Positions 18,491 through 27,367 of a stretch of DNA of 64,000 bases are shown here, in pieces. The translations under genes and the position numbers were made by a program. The first letter of the stretch is position 1. Each line of letters opens with the position of its first letter. The stretch comes from Thalassotalea_F euphylliae (GTDB taxonomy: Bacteria > Pseudomonadota > Gammaproteobacteria > Enterobacterales > Alteromonadaceae). The notes under the pieces were generated by a model. That model did no database searches and was not told the DNA's origin. It saw only the letters and a list, made by a program, of their open reading frames with translations. The stretch covers positions 992,001 through 1,056,000 of the forward strand of contig NZ_JBHUIB010000001.1 in the NCBI RefSeq assembly GCF_042682785.1, written 5' to 3'.

Positions 18491-19387
18491 GTGGTATTAG
18501 ACAAGATTAAAATCGGTCTTCAGTATGCGATGCCGAAACATGCATTGTCACGATTAGTTGGGAAGTTCGCCGCTGCAGAAGCTGGCTGGTTTACCACCCA
18601 AGCAATCAAATACTTTATCAAAGCATATGACATCAATATGGACGAAGCGAAGCTTAAACGCCCGCAAGATTTCGCCACATTTAACGACTTCTTTACACGT
18701 GAACTGGAAGATGGCGTACGAACGATTGACGATAATGCCTCAACACTGTGCTATCCGGTAGATGGCAAAATAAGCCAGCAAGGCGATATTTCTCAAGGTC
18801 AACTTATTCAAGCAAAAGGCTTTAAATACAGTTTGCAAACACTACTAGGCGGTGATGAAACAACCGCTGCGCCTTTCCAGGACGGCAAGTTCAGTTGTAT
18901 CTATTTAGCCCCAACGGACTATCACCGTATCCATATGCCAATGGACGCTACGCTGCGTGAAATGATTTACGTGCCAGGCGATTTATTCTCTGTAAACCCA
19001 CTAACAGCCAATAATGTACCTAATTTATTTGCCAGAAATGAACGCGTTGTCACTGTGTTCGATACAGCAGCTGGGCCAATGGCTATGGTTCTTGTCGGCG
19101 CGACCATTGTCGCGAGCATTGAAACAGTCTGGGCGGGTACAATTACCCCCCCTGCAGGTAAAGACGTGTTCCGCTGGCACTACCCTGCTTCAGGCCCTGG
19201 TAGCATTCATCTGAAAAAAGGCGATGAAATGGGTCGATTCAAATTAGGCTCAACCGTCGTGAGCACATTTGGTCCGGGTATGATTGAATTCAACGAAACT
19301 GCTGGACCAGGCACAGTGACGCGTTTAGGCAAGCACTACGCGGACGTTGTTGCTAGCCAACCTGAAATCGACGCTGAAGAAAGCTAA
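18491..19387 (+). CDS. psd: Phosphatidylserine decarboxylase proenzyme
   Basis: Makes phosphatidylethanolamine at the inner membrane. The 298-aa proenzyme has the self-cleavage motif LGST at 252-255; Ser254 becomes the pyruvoyl group of the alpha chain. Conserved segments APTDYHRIHMP and VGATIVASIETVWAG are present. It starts at GTG 18491, with GAGGA 8 bases upstream. The acidic C-terminal tail is shorter than in E. coli. It is followed after 4 bases by a glycerophosphodiesterase, which puts phospholipid synthesis and turnover genes together. Confidence 0.97.
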   Translation: MVLDKIKIGLQYAMPKHALSRLVGKFAAAEAGWFTTQAIKYFIKAYDINMDEAKLKRPQDFATFNDFFTRELEDGVRTIDDNASTLCYPVDGKISQQGDISQGQLIQAKGFKYSLQTLLGGDETTAAPFQDGKFSCIYLAPTDYHRIHMPMDATLREMIYVPGDLFSVNPLTANNVPNLFARNERVVTVFDTAAGPMAMVLVGATIVASIETVWAGTITPPAGKDVFRWHYPASGPGSIHLKKGDEMGRFKLGSTVVSTFGPGMIEFNETAGPGTVTRLGKHYADVVASQPEIDAEES

Positions 19388-19391
19388 CTTG

Positions 19392-20126
19392 ATGAAAGTC
19401 TTCGCTCATCGCGGTGCTAGTGGTGACTTTCCAGAAAATACACTTGTTGCATTTGAGCAAGCGATTGCACAGCAGGCTGATGGTATAGAGCTTGATGTGC
19501 AATATCACTCAGGCGCTGACAAGTGGTACGTTATCCACGATTTCTATGTTGATACCACCACTTCAGGTAGCGGCCTATTGAAAGCCATGCTACCTGCTGA
19601 GCTTGCTTGCTTGCGTGGTAAAGACGAATTGCCTTTACCGACGTTGGAACAAGCGCTGAGTGCTATTGCAGGTCGATGCCCCGTCAATATCGAAATTAAA
19701 GAGCGAGAGGTTGAACAAAGCTACATTGAGTTGTTGGTTGAAGACTTGCGTCGTCGTTTAGCTGTTGCTGCTTCAACCTCACAATATTCGTGGTCTAGTT
19801 TCATACTATCCAGCTTTAACCACTCGATACTCCATGCTTGTAAGGCCAAGTTACCTCAAGTAAAAACAGGTGCGTTAATTGCAAATATCCCAACCAATCT
19901 GAGTGATTGTGCTGCTGAGCTAAAGGCTTCTTCACTTAATATCGACCTCAATAGTCTAAACAAAGTGCTGGTTGATCATGCTCACCAACAAAATATAGAG
20001 CTTTGGGTGTATACCGTTGACAGACCCGAGGATGTTCGTTGGTGTATGGAACTTGGTGTAGATGCCATTTTTTCTAACTTTCCACAGCGTAGTAAAGCCT
20101 TGATTCATGACCATGAGAACCAGTAA
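19392..20126 (+). CDS. Glycerophosphodiester phosphodiesterase (cytosolic, UgpQ-like)
   Basis: Hydrolyses glycerophosphodiesters to glycerol-3-phosphate and an alcohol. The 244-aa GDPD domain begins right at the start codon with FAHRGASGDFPENT (catalytic His and Arg), then ELDVQYH (metal ligands), VIHDF (second catalytic His) and VNIEIKE. There is no signal peptide, so it resembles the cytosolic UgpQ type and not periplasmic GlpQ. I chose ATG 19392; a more upstream start at 19347 would run through the psd reading region and adds residues before the conserved motif. Confidence 0.9.
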   Translation: MKVFAHRGASGDFPENTLVAFEQAIAQQADGIELDVQYHSGADKWYVIHDFYVDTTTSGSGLLKAMLPAELACLRGKDELPLPTLEQALSAIAGRCPVNIEIKEREVEQSYIELLVEDLRRRLAVAASTSQYSWSSFILSSFNHSILHACKAKLPQVKTGALIANIPTNLSDCAAELKASSLNIDLNSLNKVLVDHAHQQNIELWVYTVDRPEDVRWCMELGVDAIFSNFPQRSKALIHDHENQ

Positions 20127-20172
20127 AGTTCACGTTTATTCAATAGCTTAACCTTGTAACATTTTTTTTCAT

Positions 20173-20201
20173 TTGCTCAATTAATCATCACAGGATACGA
20201 T
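20173..20201 (+). promoter_or_regulatory. Possible sigma-70 promoter of the BlaI/M56 operon
   Basis: TTGCTC (20173-20178) and TACGAT (20196-20201) are separated by 17 bases, a fair match to -35/-10 elements. The predicted start of transcription falls just before the palindrome at 20220-20234. Assignment is by eye and only moderately supported. Confidence 0.4.
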
Positions 20202-20219
20202 TAGGTTCGTAAAAAAGCA

Positions 20220-20234
20220 TTTGCCTTGGGCAAA
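20220..20234. promoter_or_regulatory. Palindrome TTTGCC-TTG-GGCAAA, candidate repressor operator
   Basis: A perfect 6-bp inverted repeat with a 3-base centre lies 25 bases before the start of the BlaI-family repressor gene and directly downstream of its likely promoter. BlaI/MecI-type repressors usually autoregulate through such dyads; the sequence differs from the TACA...TGTA dyad of staphylococcal BlaI. Confidence 0.45.
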
Positions 20235-20259
20235 AATATAAAGATGGAAGGAAGTTTAA

Positions 20260-20640
20260 ATGGCTAGAGATAACTCAAGCATTAAGCCAACTGAAGCAGA
20301 ATTGTCGCTCCTTAATGTCCTCTGGGAAATAGGCCCTGCAACAGTTAGACAAATTCACGAAGCGGTAAGTGAAAGCCAAAAAACGGGTTACACTACCGTT
20401 CTAAAAATACTGCAAATCATGCATGAGAAATCATTAGTGATTCGCGACGAAAGTAATCGTGCTCACGTTTATGCTGCTGCAAATAGTGAGATGCAAACAC
20501 AGTCTTCATTAATCAAAGACCTGATCAGCCGTGCATTTGGTGGTTCAACGTCTAAACTTGTATTACGCGCAATAGACGAAACAACGTCTAAAGAAGAAAT
20601 TGACGATATTCGTCAACTGTTAGACAGCTTAGAGAAATAA
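20260..20640 (+). CDS. BlaI/MecI/CopY-family winged-helix repressor
   Basis: A 126-aa repressor. The winged helix covers about residues 8-80 with the family pattern LNVLWEIGPATVRQIHE and GYTTVLKILQIMHEK; the C-terminal helices mediate dimerisation and contain the region where BlaI/MecI proteins are cleaved after signalling. A strong GGAAGGAAG ribosome-binding site precedes the ATG. It is followed after 16 bases by a BlaR1-like M56 protease gene, the usual sensor-repressor pair. No beta-lactamase gene is nearby, so the regulated targets are unknown. Confidence 0.9.
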   Translation: MARDNSSIKPTEAELSLLNVLWEIGPATVRQIHEAVSESQKTGYTTVLKILQIMHEKSLVIRDESNRAHVYAAANSEMQTQSSLIKDLISRAFGGSTSKLVLRAIDETTSKEEIDDIRQLLDSLEK

Positions 20641-20656
20641 AAAAGCAAAACGATAA

Positions 20657-22594
20657 ATGCCAGAGACACTGATTAATCATCCTATATTGCAAACGCTAGC
20701 AATCACCATTATCCACTTTTTGTGGCAAGGGGTGCTTGTGGCTGCGGTATTCAAGGTGTTGATCTCGTTTATTTCTGACAAGCACCCTCAGTTACGTTAC
20801 GCATTGGCATGTGCAGCCATGCTAGCTTGTTTAATTTTACCCGTTGCTACATTTGGTTACTACTTCGAACCTGTTGCTAATCAATCGATTTCCCACATTG
20901 GTATCCTTCCCATCGATAACTTGCAACAAAGTTTTGCGCCCGTTGCAGCCAGTGACTGGTATCAAAAGACAGTAGATTACCTGCCGTTTTTATCAGTAGC
21001 TTGGCTAATTTGGGTAGCCTTCTTAACCGTAAGGTTGTTGCTGGATGTCGCTGGCGTACAACGATTACCTTATCATTCGCACCTTGCGCCAGAACCAGAA
21101 ATGCTGGCAAAGTTTGCACAGTTAGCAAAACAGATAGGGCTCAATCGCGTTCCCAAGTTAGTGATTTCCCTCAAAGCAGAAGTACCAATGGCCATAGGTT
21201 GGCTAAAACCGGCTGTTTTGATGCCAGCTAAAATGGTAATGGGGTTAACACAAGAGCAGTTAGAAATGCTGCTTTTACACGAACTCGCTCATATTCGTCG
21301 TCATGATTATCTTGTGAATTTTTTGCAGACCTTGGTAGAAATATTACTTTTCTTCCACCCTGCGGTGCACTGGATTGCCAAACACATGCGTCAAGAACGT
21401 GAGTATTGCAGTGACGATATTGCCGTAAGCCATTGTGGTAACCCAGTCGCATATGCGCATACATTGACCGACACTGCTGCTATTTGCAAAGGCCATCATC
21501 ATGCCACGATTCCGACAATGGCAATGGCAGCGTCGGGTGGCGACCTAAAAGAGCGCGTCGTGCGCTTGGTCAATCATAGCTGTACTGATAGCAACGACCC
21601 TGGAAAGTGGCTGGCGGGACTAACCATAGCGTTTGCCTTATTTTTGATTGCCGCCAAGCAAGTCGTGAGCTTACCTACTCTCGATATTCACGCTGGTGCC
21701 GTTCCATCTCTTTCTCTCAATTCAGAAGAGAATTTTAACCCGTTACCCGTCACAAGCATTGCACAACAATTACTCGCGCCTGAAAAATCTGAGCGTAAAA
21801 TCGTTAAACCCGCAGAAACGCTAACGAAACCAGGCATTGTAGAAACACCGGTTAACACGATAGTTAGAACAAGCGAATTAGAAGCTATCGCACCTACGGT
21901 GAAAGAGGTTATTGCTGATACGCCGCCACCTGTTGAAAAGCCCGAAAAGCTTGTTGAAATATTAGCGAGTAATGAACAAGTCATCGGTAAACCAGCCTTA
22001 AAAAAAGTGGTCAATAAACCACCTATTGCTCAGGTTCAAGAAGATAAAATAGCAGCTACGATCATTGATGAAGAAGTTGAGCTCACCCTGGCAAATATTG
22101 AAGCTAGAACAATTAAAGCAGATCGAGTGGTAAATGAACCAAAAGCGCTTGATGCCATACGAACATCAAGTAGCATCTCGGCTCCTTCACCCATTGCTTT
22201 AGCTGATGAGAGTCAAACCTTCACGCAACTTGATCAGCCACTGTTTGAAGATAAATCTGAGTTTAGTTTGCTTGAGCAGCGCTACCAAAGCGAGCAGCGC
22301 CAATTGCTTGAACAAATAAGCACCCGCGAAGAAGCTAAGCTATTAGAAGCGATTGACCCCAAATACCCTTCTGTTGCTAAACGCAAAGGAATCGAGCTTG
22401 AAGTATTCGTCAACTTCACAATTGATGAAGCTGGCAATGTTATCGATATTCAGTTTGAGCAGCAAAGCAGACTATCATATTTTAGGACGTCCATTACTGC
22501 AGCGATGAAACAGTGGAAATTTGAACCGGCACGTATCAACGGGGAAGCGGTTCAGAGTAAGATGTCGAAGATTTTCTCTTTTAATCTAAGTTAG
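20657..22594 (+). CDS. BlaR1-like M56 metalloprotease with TonB-type C-terminus
   Basis: A 645-aa membrane protein. Hydrophobic segments lie at about 12-38, 46-68, 108-130 and 318-335. The zinc protease motif HELAH is at 208-212, with the third ligand Glu in REYCSDD at about 249. After the last membrane segment comes a long Pro/Glu/Lys/Val-rich linker (about 360-560), then a TonB C-terminal-like domain (about 570-645) with DPKYPSVAKRKGIEGE-type start (here DPKYPSVAKRKGIELE) and MKQWKFEPA. Where BlaR1 has a penicillin-binding sensor, this protein has a TonB-like domain. It probably relieves the adjacent BlaI repressor by proteolysis in response to an envelope signal (inference). Confidence 0.88.
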   Translation: MPETLINHPILQTLAITIIHFLWQGVLVAAVFKVLISFISDKHPQLRYALACAAMLACLILPVATFGYYFEPVANQSISHIGILPIDNLQQSFAPVAASDWYQKTVDYLPFLSVAWLIWVAFLTVRLLLDVAGVQRLPYHSHLAPEPEMLAKFAQLAKQIGLNRVPKLVISLKAEVPMAIGWLKPAVLMPAKMVMGLTQEQLEMLLLHELAHIRRHDYLVNFLQTLVEILLFFHPAVHWIAKHMRQEREYCSDDIAVSHCGNPVAYAHTLTDTAAICKGHHHATIPTMAMAASGGDLKERVVRLVNHSCTDSNDPGKWLAGLTIAFALFLIAAKQVVSLPTLDIHAGAVPSLSLNSEENFNPLPVTSIAQQLLAPEKSERKIVKPAETLTKPGIVETPVNTIVRTSELEAIAPTVKEVIADTPPPVEKPEKLVEILASNEQVIGKPALKKVVNKPPIAQVQEDKIAATIIDEEVELTLANIEARTIKADRVVNEPKALDAIRTSSSISAPSPIALADESQTFTQLDQPLFEDKSEFSLLEQRYQSEQRQLLEQISTREEAKLLEAIDPKYPSVAKRKGIELEVFVNFTIDEAGNVIDIQFEQQSRLSYFRTSITAAMKQWKFEPARINGEAVQSKMSKIFSFNLS

Positions 22595-22618
22595 TGACAT
22601 TCAAAACAGCAATAGATT

Positions 22619-22638
22619 GCGAGCGATAATTCGCTCGC
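22619..22638. terminator. Hairpin between convergent M56 and cpxP genes
   Basis: GCGAGCGA and TCGCTCGC form a perfect 8-bp stem with a TAAT loop in the 60-base convergent spacer. There is no clear U-tract, so it may be a weak bidirectional terminator or an mRNA 3'-end stabiliser. Confidence 0.45.
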
Positions 22639-22654
22639 CTAACCACTAGAACGG

Positions 22655-23122
22655 TTATTCTGCTGCCGCCTCAGCACGCTTCCCTTTTCGAGACTCCTGA
22701 AATTCATCCCATTTTTGTTGCTGTTCTTCGGTCAATACGTAATACATAGCATGGCGAGTTTTTGCCTTAATAAGCGCTGCTTGTGCGAATGTATCTTGGT
22801 ACTGACTATAGAGCGCTGTAAATGCCGCTTCGTCAAACACTGGGCTATCTTTTAGGGCCTGCACTTGTTCGCGGAAATTTTTAACTTGTTCACGAACCGC
22901 TTCACCTTCCGCTTTACTGTCTTCCTTTATTGCTTTGATTTGCGTTTTTTGCTCTTCACTGAGATCTAAGTAACGTGCCATAAAGCGCATTTTTTTGGCG
23001 CTATGATGTTTATCGTGGCGAACGCCATCGCTATCGGCGTATGCCATACTCAGCGGAGCAGCTAAAATGCCAGCTGTAGTTAACGCGATTAACGTATGCT
23101 TCATTGTTGATGATAGATTCAT
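22655..23122 (-). CDS. cpxP: CpxP/Spy-family periplasmic protein
   Basis: Periplasmic inhibitor and chaperone-like adaptor of the Cpx envelope-stress response. I place the start at ATG 23120-23122, which has AGAGGA 8 bases upstream; two earlier in-frame starts have poorer spacing. The 155-aa protein has a signal peptide ending near MAYA, then helices with the two LTxxQ motifs, LSEEQ and LTEEQ. It is divergent from cpxRA, and a perfect CpxR box lies 70-84 bases upstream of the start. The C-terminus is Lys/Ala-rich. Confidence 0.9.
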   Translation of the reverse strand: MNLSSTMKHTLIALTTAGILAAPLSMAYADSDGVRHDKHHSAKKMRFMARYLDLSEEQKTQIKAIKEDSKAEGEAVREQVKNFREQVQALKDSPVFDEAAFTALYSQYQDTFAQAALIKAKTRHAMYYVLTEEQQQKWDEFQESRKGKRAEAAAE

Positions 23123-23191
23123 TTGCATTGTCCTCTCTAACAAGTTCAAATGCATTATAGAAATTGCAATGCAAAGAAACGCAAGCAGTGT

Positions 23192-23206
23192 GTAAAGCTA
23201 TGTAAA
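23192..23206. promoter_or_regulatory. CpxR box (GTAAA-N5-GTAAA)
   Basis: A perfect tandem GTAAA repeat with 5-base spacing lies in the cpxP//cpxR divergent spacer. This is the known CpxR-P recognition sequence and implies that the Cpx pathway controls cpxP and probably its own cpxRA operon. Confidence 0.9.
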
Positions 23207-23270
23207 GATTACCTTGCCCCTAAATGTTGCTTGGTAGAATGCTGATATCGAACACACTAAGGTGGCAATT

Positions 23271-23966
23271 GTGGCAAAACATATCTTAATTATTGATGAC
23301 GACAAAGAACTAACTGAATTACTCTCTGAGTACTTAGCTTCAGAAGGCTTTCGAACCAGTGTATGCAATGACGGCGCAAGCGGGTTAGCAAAAACCTTTG
23401 ACGACAGTGTAGATTTAATTTTATTAGATGTGATGATGCCAAAACTGAATGGCTTTGAAGTACTGAAGGCGCTCGGTGGTTCACACCCAACACCTATACT
23501 GATGCTGACAGCAAAGGGCGACAACGAAGATCGAATTCAAGGGTTAGAGCTGGGAGCTGACGATTACCTTGCAAAACCATTTCACCACAAAGAATTGATT
23601 GCACGCATCAATGCGATTTTCAGACGCATTGAGATTGTGAAGCAACAAAAAGGCAAAGCGACCCAACTGAGTGTAAATCAGGTCTTATTAGACAATGCAA
23701 CACGCGAAGTGACCTGCCACGGCCACGAAGTTGTTTTAACAGGCACCGAATATGAAATGCTGCATTTACTTGTCAGTCATCACGGCGAAATCGTCAGTAA
23801 GGATGATTTATCTGAGCAGGTATTGGGGCGGAAATTGAGCCCCTTTGATCGCAGTATAGACATGCACGTTAGCAATATTCGACGTAAATTTCTTGCACAT
23901 GAAGCCAGTGACAAAATTAAGACCGTTCGAGGTGCTGGCTATATTTTCCTTACGGGTGAAGCTTAG
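23271..23966 (+). CDS. cpxR: CpxR, envelope-stress response regulator
   Basis: OmpR/PhoB-family regulator of the Cpx response (231 aa). The receiver has the acidic pair IIDDDKE and the phosphoacceptor Asp in LILLDVMMPK, followed by the Thr of MLTAKG and the Lys of LAKPF. The C-terminal winged helix contains LTGTEYEMLHLL and SPFDRSIDMHVSNIRRK, which is typical of CpxR. I place the start at GTG 23271, which has AAGGTG 6 bases upstream; GTG 23262 is an alternative. The stop overlaps the cpxA start by one base. Confidence 0.95.
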   Translation: MAKHILIIDDDKELTELLSEYLASEGFRTSVCNDGASGLAKTFDDSVDLILLDVMMPKLNGFEVLKALGGSHPTPILMLTAKGDNEDRIQGLELGADDYLAKPFHHKELIARINAIFRRIEIVKQQKGKATQLSVNQVLLDNATREVTCHGHEVVLTGTEYEMLHLLVSHHGEIVSKDDLSEQVLGRKLSPFDRSIDMHVSNIRRKFLAHEASDKIKTVRGAGYIFLTGEA

Positions 23967-25372
23967 TGGCTAATCATGTTGTTAAGCAGTTAAGTTCGAT
24001 AAAGATAAAGCTGTTTCTTTGGTTTTGGCTTGTGACGATTTGTGCCATCGCTGCAACAAGGTTTGTCTCTGTTCAGTTAAGCCAGCAGCATATTCAAGTT
24101 ACGTTAGATGAAGAAGACTTGAGCCGCTTGCATATGTTTGTTGACGGCGTAAATCGTTTTCAACCTGCCGATCTTAAAACCTTCATCAAAGCCTTATCCA
24201 AGCGAGCTCGGGTAAAGATGTTTGTGCGCCATATTGTTGTGCAAAATATAAATACAGGCGAGTTGCTACTGGGTGATAAACGCCACCAACAAGATATTGA
24301 AAATTTTTTAGACAACACATTAATTAATGAACCTAGTACCTGGCTAATACCTCGCACTCGTTTAACAGGGCCACTGGAGTTTTCGCTTAACGATCAAGAG
24401 TTTCGAGTTTTCTATCAACGAAAATTCAAGCACCCTAATTCCGTTGGCGCAATATTAATGCAGCTACCACCATGGGCTCGATTTGGTACACCGCTACTGG
24501 TCAGCTTTATCTTGTGCTGGTTTTTGGCGCGTTCTTTAAGTAAACCACTGAGTGACATGGCTAATGTTGCGCACAGATTTGGACAAGGTGACTTAAAGGC
24601 TCGTGTTCAGGGACATGGCAACCGTAATGACGAATTAGGTGAATTAGCCAAAAACTTCAACGACATGGCCGAGCAATTGTCGGTAAATGTTTCCGCTCAT
24701 CAGCGTTTAATGGCTGACGTTTCTCATGAGCTTCGTTCACCGCTAACCAGATTACAAATGGCTATCGCGCTATCACAGAAAAACCAAGACAACGCGGCTG
24801 AATTAGAGACTTACCTTGGCCGCTGCGAACAAGAGATAGATAAGCTCGATTCAATGATTGATCACGTTTTAGTGCTATCTAGACTCGAAAATAGTACTCA
24901 ACCAATCAATATCGCGCCTTGCGCTATTTCACCCTTAATCGACTCGATTGTAGATGACGCTGCATTTTTAGGTCAGGACAAGCAGGTAGATGTTTCATTG
25001 AAAAGACGTATTAACGCTGATTTGATGGTGAAGATTGATAGCCAGTTAATCGCTAGTGCAATTAGCAACATCATAAACAATGCCGTCAAATACAGCCCTG
25101 AGCGCTCTGTTGTGTCCGTTTGTTTAGAGCAAAAAGAGACAAATATCTGCATTACCATCAGCGACCAGGGAGACGGTGTTCCTGCTGCAAGCATACCTAG
25201 GCTTTTCGAACCCTTTTATCGAGTAGCTGACGCAAGAGACAGAGCAAGTGGTGGTACAGGCCTCGGTTTGGCGATTGCCAAGCAATCGATTCTTGCCCAT
25301 CAAGGCTCAATTGTGGCAGAAAACATTGCCAATGGCGGTTTGTTAGTACGGATCGTATTTCCTGTCGGTTAA
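23966..25372 (+). CDS. cpxA: CpxA, envelope-stress sensor kinase
   Basis: Sensor histidine kinase of the Cpx system (468 aa). Parts: first membrane helix (about 14-32), periplasmic sensor domain (33-170), second helix (about 172-188), HAMP domain (190-245), HisKA with VSHELRSPLTRLQMA (about 251-265), and the HATPase with NNAVKYSP, DQGDGVP and GGTGLGLAIAK. It starts at GTG 23966 inside the cpxR stop (one-base overlap), so translation is coupled. The periplasmic domain is smaller than that of E. coli CpxA. Confidence 0.95.
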   Translation: MANHVVKQLSSIKIKLFLWFWLVTICAIAATRFVSVQLSQQHIQVTLDEEDLSRLHMFVDGVNRFQPADLKTFIKALSKRARVKMFVRHIVVQNINTGELLLGDKRHQQDIENFLDNTLINEPSTWLIPRTRLTGPLEFSLNDQEFRVFYQRKFKHPNSVGAILMQLPPWARFGTPLLVSFILCWFLARSLSKPLSDMANVAHRFGQGDLKARVQGHGNRNDELGELAKNFNDMAEQLSVNVSAHQRLMADVSHELRSPLTRLQMAIALSQKNQDNAAELETYLGRCEQEIDKLDSMIDHVLVLSRLENSTQPINIAPCAISPLIDSIVDDAAFLGQDKQVDVSLKRRINADLMVKIDSQLIASAISNIINNAVKYSPERSVVSVCLEQKETNICITISDQGDGVPAASIPRLFEPFYRVADARDRASGGTGLGLAIAKQSILAHQGSIVAENIANGGLLVRIVFPVG

Positions 25373-25437
25373 TCTGCGCTTTATTTATGACTTAAATGAC
25401 GTAATATAACTACGCCTTCAATCAATTTTATAACCAG

Positions 25438-26508
25438 ATGAAATCAATAATACATGGATGCCTAGCACTGCTTATGACAACGACAATTGCCACAGCGAAC
25501 CCGCTAAGTTTAACGACCGAAGAGCAGCTCGAAAGTCGTTATAACAATGAAATAAGGGCATTTTGGCAACAGGGACAATTCAGCAGTTTTACAGGCGTTG
25601 ATGATGTAAAAATTCGCTATGCCCAATTTAGCCAAGCGAATAACCCGCAGTGTTTAGTCATAGTACCTGGACGCTCTGAAGGCTACCTCAAGTATCAGGA
25701 GTTAGCATACGACATTTCACGATTGGGTTTTGATATTTATATTATTGATCATCGTGGTCAAGGCTTGTCAGAGCGAATGCTTGCTAATAAACACAAAGGC
25801 TACGTAAATCATTTCGATGACTATAGCGAAGACTTAAACACCTTTGTTAATGACGTAGTTTCAAAGGATTGTAAAAAAGATGTTTTTCTACTCGCCCACT
25901 CTATGGGAGGCGCTATCAGCGCGCGTTATCTTCAGCTTTATCCGGGCAAGATAAAAGCTGCAGTACTCGCATCTCCTATGATTGCAATTAACAGTGGCGG
26001 CATTCCTACTTGGTTAGCCAGCGCTATCATTAATACCGGGGATGGCTTAGCGACTTTATTCGGTCAAGACTCCTGGTATTTCTTGGGTCAAGGCGAGTTT
26101 GAGCAAACGCCGTTTGAAGAAAACCAATTAATGCAATCAAAAGCGCGCTACAAAATTTTTACTGATTTATACCAGCAACAAACTGATTTACAGCTAGGCG
26201 GTGTCACCTATCGCTGGCTTAACGAAGCACTGGCCGTCAACGAGAATCTTTTTGCAGATATTAACAAGCTAAATACACCTGTTCAGGTATTACAAGCAGG
26301 CGATGACACTGTCGTAGATAACCAAGCACAATTTGACTTTTGTGCCGCGCTAAACCAGTCACATGAAGCGTCCTGCCCTGGCGGAAAGCCCTTTGTGGTT
26401 GCCGAAGCTCGCCATGAAATTTTCTTTGAAACCGACGCGCTAAGGCAACAAGGTATTGAAGAAGTTATGCGTTGGTTCACTGAGCATGGCGCGTCGATGA
26501 CGCAATAG
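25438..26508 (+). CDS. pldB: Alpha/beta hydrolase, lysophospholipase L2 (PldB)-like, exported
   Basis: A 356-aa serine hydrolase of the PldB/monoglyceride-lipase type. It has a signal peptide (about 1-20, ending near TATA), unlike E. coli PldB. The nucleophile lies in LAHSMGGAISAR, DHRGQGLSER is the conserved oxyanion-region motif, and a late Asp (AGDDTVVDN) and His (ARHEIFFE) complete the triad. A pair of cysteines near 338-350 may form a disulfide in the periplasm. Its 3' end overlaps the convergent fieF gene by 32 bases. Substrate assignment is from the family only. Confidence 0.8.
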   Translation: MKSIIHGCLALLMTTTIATANPLSLTTEEQLESRYNNEIRAFWQQGQFSSFTGVDDVKIRYAQFSQANNPQCLVIVPGRSEGYLKYQELAYDISRLGFDIYIIDHRGQGLSERMLANKHKGYVNHFDDYSEDLNTFVNDVVSKDCKKDVFLLAHSMGGAISARYLQLYPGKIKAAVLASPMIAINSGGIPTWLASAIINTGDGLATLFGQDSWYFLGQGEFEQTPFEENQLMQSKARYKIFTDLYQQQTDLQLGGVTYRWLNEALAVNENLFADINKLNTPVQVLQAGDDTVVDNQAQFDFCAALNQSHEASCPGGKPFVVAEARHEIFFETDALRQQGIEEVMRWFTEHGASMTQ

Positions 26509-27367
26509 GATCTTGGTGAATTATCACCTCACATGGCGATAGCGCTTTTTCTATCGCCATACTTATCGAATCAGCGACTTCATGAGCTTCTCTAAGCGCC
26601 ATCTCCGCTGGTAGTTCAATATGTACCTGTACAAACTTCAACGGTCCAGCTTGTCGTGTCTTTAACTGGTGATGCCCAAGTACTTTAGACTGCGACTTAA
26701 TGATTGCTTCAATAGTGCTGATATCCGAAGCACTTAGTTCGTGATCTAGCAATTGGTTTAGGCTTTGCCCGAGTATCGCTTTTACGCCATACAGTAAATA
26801 AAACGCAACCAATACTGTAAATACCCCATCAGCTTGCGGCCACATACTCTCTGACAAAATAACCGCAACCAGCACACCAATATTCAGTAAAATATCGGAT
26901 TGATAATGCAGTGCGTCCGCGCTAATCACTATTGATTGGGTTTTTAACACGACCCAACGTTGAAACCATACAAGCCCAAGTGTCAGAGCAAGCGAAATAA
27001 TAGTGATTACAATCGCCACCTCACTCTGGTTGATTGCCTGCGGATTGAACAAACGCTCTAGGCCGTGAACAAACAACAGTATTGCTGACGCACTAATAAA
27101 CGCCGCCTGGGCAATGCCTGCCAAACTCTCTGCTTTACCGTGACCAAATTTATGTTCGTTATCAGGTGGTGCCAATGCAAATTTAAGGACAACCAAATTA
27201 AGCAGCGAGGCAAATAAATCCAGTAAAGAGTCAGTGGCTGACGCTAAAATTGAGCTCGCACCGGAAACAAGCCACGCATAAATTTTGATAGTTATAAGGA
27301 GAACAGCTACGAGCGTAGACGCCCAAGCTGCGGCTTTGACCCAAAACTGATAAGAAGTTGATGAAAT
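26477..27367 (-). CDS. fieF: FieF-type cation diffusion facilitator, unusual start
   Basis: Proton-coupled exporter of Fe(II)/Zn(II) from the cytosol. Conserved coding runs without a stop from 27367 to 26477 (296 aa, family about 300). The first part includes TM1, TM2 and the metal-site DxxxD (DSLLD, residues 46-50); further on are HKFGHGKAESL, DALHYQSD (second half of the site) and the cytosolic domain ending IIHQDP. There is no ATG, GTG or TTG in frame until TTG 27194-27196, which would delete TM1, TM2 and the metal ligands. ATT 27365-27367 has GAGG 8 bases upstream and gives the family length; ATG 27370-27372 is out of frame by one base. Either a rare AUU start or a one-base deletion is present. 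Confidence 0.8.
   Translation of the reverse strand: MSSTSYQFWVKAAAWASTLVAVLLITIKIYAWLVSGASSILASATDSLLDLFASLLNLVVLKFALAPPDNEHKFGHGKAESLAGIAQAAFISASAILLFVHGLERLFNPQAINQSEVAIVITIISLALTLGLVWFQRWVVLKTQSIVISADALHYQSDILLNIGVLVAVILSESMWPQADGVFTVLVAFYLLYGVKAILGQSLNQLLDHELSASDISTIEAIIKSQSKVLGHHQLKTRQAGPLKFVQVHIELPAEMALREAHEVADSISMAIEKALSPCEVIIHQDPIASSTRHAQ

Noticed and set aside
19347..19391. Upstream start for the glycerophosphodiesterase
   Set aside because: It overlaps the psd coding end and adds 15 residues before the conserved FAHRGASG beginning.
26477..27196. FieF starting at TTG 27194-27196 (239 aa)
   Set aside because: This would remove TM1, TM2 and the DxxxD metal ligands, which are clearly encoded in frame upstream.
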